A DNA stretch of 12,289 nucleotides from Isohypsibius dastychi (taxonomy: Eukaryota > Tardigrada > Eutardigrada > Parachela > Isohypsibiidae): positions 1-12,289 of the forward strand of contig JAQIWT010001131.1 in assembly GCA_034696485.1 (NCBI GenBank), given 5' to 3'. The notes below the pieces were generated by a model. The model was not told the DNA's origin. It saw only the letters and a list, made by a program, of their open reading frames with translations, and did no database searches. The stretch's first letter is position 1; the number at the start of each line of letters is the position of its first letter. The translations under genes were made by a program, and so were the position numbers. Shown here in pieces: positions 8,461-12,289 of this stretch.

Positions 8461-10944
8461 ATGAACACGGCCGTATGTTTGTTTTTGCTGATTGTTTCGA
8501 GTTATTCATTTTCAATGCCATTTAAGCTGAAACTGGAGAAAGATAATCGTCTGAATTTATCCTGGAATTATAACGATGATACTGTTGGATTCCAACTTCA
8601 GGCCAAAATTAAACCGCTATACTGGTTAGCACTGGGATTCAGCGATTATGGAGAAGTTTCTCATGCGGACTTTTGTCTTTTTTGGACCGATTCCTGGGGG
8701 AGGCAACATTTCACCGATGTGCATACGGATAATGGCACAATTTTACTTGTTGACAAGCAGCAGGATTGTAAACTGGTGTCGGTAAATCACACCGCTTCCG
8801 AATTTATTATTCGGTTCACCCGGAAGAGAGTAACCTGTGACGAGGATGATTATCGAATGGAGGTATGAGGGTGACCTTTGAATAATTCACACCGTTTACT
8901 ACTTTATAACAGGAATGCTTCAGTATTATTTATTCGATGAGTCCAATATTATAAAATATTTGTAGTAATATTATTATTAATATATTATCAGTATTATAAT
9001 GTATATGCTTATAATTATTATTATTGATAACGTATACTGTAGCTCAAAACCCAGTGCGATATCTTTATTTCGACTGGCTTATGGTTTAAAGATATTTTCA
9101 GTCGAAGTAGAATTTAATGTGATTCAATAAATTATTGCAAATAAACAGGAAGGAACCACTCATCTACTTTACGCGGCTGGCCCAGGGCCCATTAATTCTC
9201 CTGCGGATATCGACCTAAACAGCGGTATAATTTACCACAGCATGACAAGAACCACCCTGTTTCCCCCATTTCCCAAGCCCGATGGGTCTCCCGATCCAGT
9301 TCGCCAAAGCAACGTTCTTACAATGGAAGTTCTGGCTCAAGAAGTCAAAGTTCCAGCCAGAGAAACCACGTACTGGTGCGTCATCAAGAAACTCGAAGGT
9401 CTTGAAGACAAACACCATATAATCCAAGTAAGAACTTGGAAACCCACGAAAACACTCTGTGTTATTCAATGAAAACACATTCAAAAATTAAAATCACTTT
9501 TATCATAGTTTCCTTCGTTTTTCTAGTATGAAGCGAATATTCAAGCCGGAAATGAAGACCTTGTGCACCACATTGAAGTTTTCCACTGCGAAGCGCCCGT
9601 CGGTAAAAAAATCGTCGCATGGGAAGGTGACTGCGATGAGCCAAACGCCCCGGAAACCATCAACCACTGCAAGCGGGTTATCGGTGCATGGGCCATGGGA
9701 GCTCCTCCACTGAAGTATCCCGAAGAAGCCGGATATCCACTTGGGGGAACCAAGTTCTCTCCATGGATTCGCATTGAGATGCATTACAACAATCCGAAAA
9801 GTACGGCTGGTCGCATTGATTCATCTGGCATCCGTTTTCATTTCACACCGGACCTGCGAAGATATGACGCCGGGTGCATGGAGCTTGGATTAGAATATTC
9901 GCCGAAAATGGCGATTCCTCCACAAATGGACCGATTTCAACTAAGCGGCCACTGCATAGCATCTTGTACAGAAAAGGTACACCAAAACTAAAATCAAGCC
10001 AAAATAACTGAATTGGTTAATTCAAACTAACTGAATTAAATAAAATTAATTACACTAATATAATTAAGTCATTAAATTACACAATTTCATTAATTGAAAC
10101 AGTCTGAATCACAATAACTGATCTTAAATAAAAAACTAAAATGAAGTATTAAATTTAGACTACCGTACTATTTGTAACATGGTGAAAATCGAAACAAAAA
10201 TCAAAAGACGAATTATTACCGAAAACATGAGTTTAGGTGGGAAATCGATATCAGAATCTTTCAAGATATTTTATACTATTCACAGGGACTGCCGCAACAT
10301 GGCATCATCGTATTCGCATCCCAGCTTCACACTCATTTAACCGGCGTCCGAGTATGGACCCGACATTTCCGCGCAGGGACCGAGCTTGAAGAGCTCGACC
10401 GCGACAACCATTTTAACACCATGTACCAAGAAATCAGAACGCTAAAACGTCCTTGTAACATTTTACCGGTAAACAAATTTAAACTTTCGCCGCAGCAGCT
10501 TTTATCTTACAAAAAAGTGCCATGCAGGGCGACGAACTGCTGACAACCTGCGAATTCACAACTAAAGACCGGAAGAATGCCACACTAGGCGGATATGCCA
10601 TTTCGGACGAAATGTGCGTCAACTACATTCACTACTACCCCAGAACCGAACTAGAAGTTTGCAAGAGCTCAATCGACACGGATTCGCTGATGACCTTTTT
10701 CGAGTCGATGCGGACTTTGGATCTCGATAATACTGCTCCCCAGAAAACAGTCATCGAGAACTACCATTCGATTAGATGGACGCCGTTTACAGCTGCCATC
10801 TTGGCCAACTTGTACGAAGAGGCACCGTTAAGTATGCAATGCAATATGTCCTCGGGCGCCAGATTTCCGGGAGAATGGGAAAGAGCTCCTCAAGTGCAAA
10901 TAACCCGACCTCTTCCTGACCGTACTGACGAATGCGAATCTTAA
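8461..10944 (+). CDS. Dopamine/tyramine beta-hydroxylase-like copper monooxygenase, complete, 5 exons
   Basis: Exons 8461-8862, 9149-9427, 9527-9976, 10286-10468 and 10528-10944 join to 1731 nt, 576 residues; all introns are phase 0. A signal peptide (MNTAVCLFLLIVSSYSFS) is followed by a DOMON domain (about 20-150; GFSDYGEVSHADF, FWTDSWGRQHF), then the two copper type II ascorbate-dependent monooxygenase domains. The CuH ligands are His241 and His242 (DLVHHIEVF) and His313 (IEMHYNNP). The CuM ligands are His392 and His394 (SQLHTHLTG) and Met467 (SDEMCVNYIHYYP). All are present, so the enzyme is predicted active. The family hydroxylates the beta carbon of dopamine or tyramine using ascorbate and oxygen in secretory vesicles, giving noradrenaline or octopamine. 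In an invertebrate, tyramine beta-hydroxylase is the likelier role, but the substrate cannot be read from sequence. Motifs such as LVHHIEVF, YPEEAG and HTHLTG fit DBH/TBH better than MOXD. The start is the first ATG in frame, preceded by an A run. N-glycosylation sequons occur in the DOMON and C-terminal parts. Confidence 0.95.
8863..9148 (+). other. AT-rich intron 1 of the beta-hydroxylase
   Basis: The intron runs from GTATGA to AAACAG. Its middle (about 8918-9050) is almost entirely A and T, with overlapping ATTATT/AATAT runs and CAGTATTAT appearing twice. I see no exon or RNA gene in it. Confidence 0.75.
9977..10285 (+). other. Intron 3 of the beta-hydroxylase, with TAACTGAATT repeats
   Basis: This 309-bp intron runs from GTACAC to TTCACAG. 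Around 10004-10040 the motif TAACTGAATT appears twice among AATTAA runs. The rest is AT-rich filler with no reading frame of note. Confidence 0.7.
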
Positions 10945-11053
10945 ATGACACCGGATTATTATTTATTGTGATTTAGAAGAACGCCACATTAATTCTCCTT
11001 ATTCCGTAAAACGATAAAAAAAATCGCGAACTGTTATACGCGCGGTTCCAAAG

Positions 11054-11059
11054 TTTATT
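11054..11059 (-). terminator. Candidate polyadenylation signal (distal) of the Gln/Tyr-rich secreted protein gene
   Basis: An exact AATAAA on the minus strand lies about 155 bp past the stop codon at 11213. T-rich sequence follows downstream. It is the second of two such hexamers, so either could be used. Confidence 0.3.
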
Positions 11060-11088
11060 TACCTTTCGGGCGAAACCCGGCTTAGTCT

Positions 11089-11094
11089 TTTATT
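11089..11094 (-). terminator. Candidate polyadenylation signal (proximal) of the Gln/Tyr-rich secreted protein gene
   Basis: An exact AATAAA on the minus strand lies about 120 bp past the stop codon. The beta-hydroxylase converges from the other side and no exact AATAAA is seen on the plus strand in the 268-bp gap (10945-11212), so that gene probably uses a variant signal or ends inside its neighbour. Confidence 0.4.
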
Positions 11095-11212
11095 ATTCAG
11101 GAACTACAGACGATGAAGCATAATCAGTGTAAGTCAATCAAAAAAATATTGGTAACTGTTACCGGTACGTTGAATGACTCGGCTTTGATATCAAAATCGA
11201 AGTGAACAAACT

Positions 11213-11920
11213 TTAAACATCAACTGCTCTGTCAACAGCGGCGTTCGCCGAAGCACCGGGCAGCGAGCTAATCGAAACCGATGGCGAATACAACAACGAA
11301 GAACCAGCCTGTGAATACGGGTACGAATTCGGCGGTCGGTAATTATATGTTTGCTGGCTCGGATAAATGGAAGGCGGGAGCTGATTGTTATAGCCCGATC
11401 CGGGATTACCATAACTGGGTCCAGGGTTATTATAAACCGACCCTGGGACCGGGCCTGGGTTACTATAAAGGGGCGCTGAATTATAGCCGGAAGTTGGGTA
11501 GGAACCAGACGGCGAGCCAGGATTGGGATAAGAGCCGGACGGCGAGCCAGGGTAACCATAAGGATTTTGTAGTTGCTGCTGGTTTTGTTGTTGAGAGAAG
11601 AATAATTGCTGGGCTATGGACTGCTGTTGATCAAGCTGCTGCTGGTACATTCCTTCAGCGAACATAGCCTGAGGATTGCTAACTACGGGATTGAACAAGC
11701 TGTTTCCGGAAGATCCATAGATGTTATTGTTCGATGGACCGTAGAGGCCATTACCGGAAGACCCGTAACTGTTATAATTCAGTCCTAAAAACCAACCGGA
11801 AACAAAATTCCCACAAAAATCTTATCAAACAGAAAAAAATATTTCAAATGTCTCACCGTTAAGATGTGAAAAACAAAAGCAGGCCAAGAATAGGAAAAGA
11901 TTGGATAATAAGCAAGTCAT
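11213..11920 (-). CDS. Secreted Gln/Tyr/Pro/Gly/Ser-rich low-complexity protein, complete, 2 exons
   Basis: Exons 11857-11920 and 11213-11784 join in phase 1 (donor G|GTGAGA, acceptor TTTTTAG|GA) into 636 nt, 211 residues. Exon 1 encodes only a signal peptide (MTCLLSNLFLFLACFCFSHLN), a common layout for secreted structural proteins. The mature part is low-complexity: YGSSGN blocks at about 28-50, a Gln-rich stretch at 69-94 (15 of 26 residues Gln), two tandem copies of GSPSGSYPxx at 101-120, then Tyr/Pro/Asn/Gly-rich sequence to about 190 and a short C-terminal tail with Ser and Ala. There are no cysteines after the signal peptide. No known domain is recognised. Composition resembles cuticle, matrix or silk-like proteins and prion-like disordered proteins, so a structural or matrix role is a guess. 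An in-frame ATG 54 bases upstream (11974) would bury the signal peptide, so I chose 11920. Confidence 0.8.
11489..11548 (-). repeat. Two tandem 30-bp coding repeats (GSPSGSYPxx)
   Basis: Adjacent units encode GSPSGSYPNP and GSPSGSYPTS in the secreted low-complexity protein. The DNA of the two units is near identical at its start, indicating slippage or recent unit duplication. Copy number may vary between individuals. Confidence 0.75.
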
Positions 11921-12289
11921 TTTCGTAAAAAATCGAACTGAATTCAAAATGGTGCGATCTCCATTTCTTTCCATAAATAAGAAAGTGCAACGCAGTTTTA
12001 AGCATAATTCGCACTGGAGTGATTCACTATGCAAATCAAGGCTTCCATTGTCAAGGGAGAGGTTTTCTTACCGGTAGACCGGAGTTTCGTTAAAAGATGA
12101 TCTTTTGTTATTTTAATAAAAAGCTATTCGGCTGATCAGCGAATCCTATTCAATGTTTTCAAATTTACGGTTGCGGATTTCTTTCCGCTACGACTTCCTT
12201 CAAATCAATGGCAAGCCAACAAGATCATCAAATTTACATCATCGGCGGAGCAAACAATTTTTTGCTAATTGGGTCAGAGAGCCAAAAAA
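11921..12289. other. Upstream region of the secreted protein gene, to window end
   Basis: No further gene is visible. It contains the candidate core promoter and an exact ATGCAAAT octamer at 12029-12036, the classic POU-factor site, about 110 bp upstream of the start codon. An 8-mer match alone is weak evidence. Confidence 0.45.
11936..11980 (-). promoter_or_regulatory. Possible core promoter of the secreted low-complexity gene
   Basis: On the minus strand a TATA-like TTATTTATGG (11971-11980) is followed by an arthropod-type initiator TCAGTT (11936-11941), just upstream of the ATG at 11920. The spacing is somewhat longer than the usual 30 bases, so the assignment is weak. If right, the 5' UTR is only about 19 nt. 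Confidence 0.25.

Noticed and set aside
9503-9784. Minus-strand open frames opposite hydroxylase exon 3
   Set aside because: Exon 3 on the plus strand encodes copper ligands and strongly conserved monooxygenase motifs; the minus frames are shadows.
11151-11163. Small hairpin GGTAAC-T-GTTACC
   Set aside because: Arms of only 6 bp are expected by chance in a window of this size; no further support for a terminator or binding site.
11281-11667. Plus-strand 128-codon open frame opposite the low-complexity gene
   Set aside because: It is a shadow produced by repeat-rich, GC-richer coding DNA. The minus strand has a signal peptide, proper splice sites and continuous repeats in frame.
1-12289. CRISPR array, tRNA or rRNA gene, transposase, integrated virus
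   Set aside because: I looked for spaced direct repeats, cloverleaf-type sequence and polymerase or transposase motifs on both strands and found none.

Overview
The window is eukaryotic nuclear DNA. Coding sequence is broken into many short exons by GT-AG introns, most of them only 50-75 bp, and the proteins are animal neural or endocrine types. The mix of natriuretic-peptide-receptor-like guanylate cyclases and a dopamine/tyramine beta-hydroxylase, with an intron-rich AT-leaning genome and very short introns, suggests an invertebrate. An ecdysozoan (possibly a tardigrade) is my best guess, but the lineage is inferred, not shown. There are no bacterial-type operons, phage, CRISPR or RNA genes.

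Layout. (1) 36-1686, minus: the 5' part of a receptor guanylate cyclase-like gene. Five exons of the ligand-binding ectodomain are visible and the rest lies beyond the left edge. (2) 2326-7323, minus: a complete paralogue in tandem, which I reconstructed as 19 exons. They sum to 3201 nt (1066 residues plus stop), with every splice phase agreeing. It has a signal peptide, ANF-receptor ectodomain, one membrane helix, kinase homology domain, coiled-coil linker and cyclase domain. (3) 7324-8460: a 1.1 kb divergent intergenic region with a perfect 26-bp palindrome, a second inverted repeat and three copies of a 10-bp motif. (4) 8461-10944, plus: a complete five-exon dopamine/tyramine beta-hydroxylase gene, 576 residues, with all six copper ligands. 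(5) 11213-11920, minus: a two-exon gene for a 211-residue secreted Gln/Tyr/Pro/Gly/Ser-rich protein of unknown function, convergent with the hydroxylase.

Most notable points. In the complete receptor cyclase, the first metal-binding aspartate of the catalytic domain is a cysteine, while the second aspartate and the guanine- and ribose-contacting residues remain. The lysine of the kinase homology domain is also lost. It may be an inactive or obligately heterodimeric cyclase, and the adjacent paralogue is an obvious candidate partner. The two receptors share the positions and phases of every intron that can be compared, so they arose by tandem duplication. The beta-hydroxylase would make octopamine or noradrenaline in secretory vesicles. 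Nothing in the sequence ties it to the receptors except proximity.
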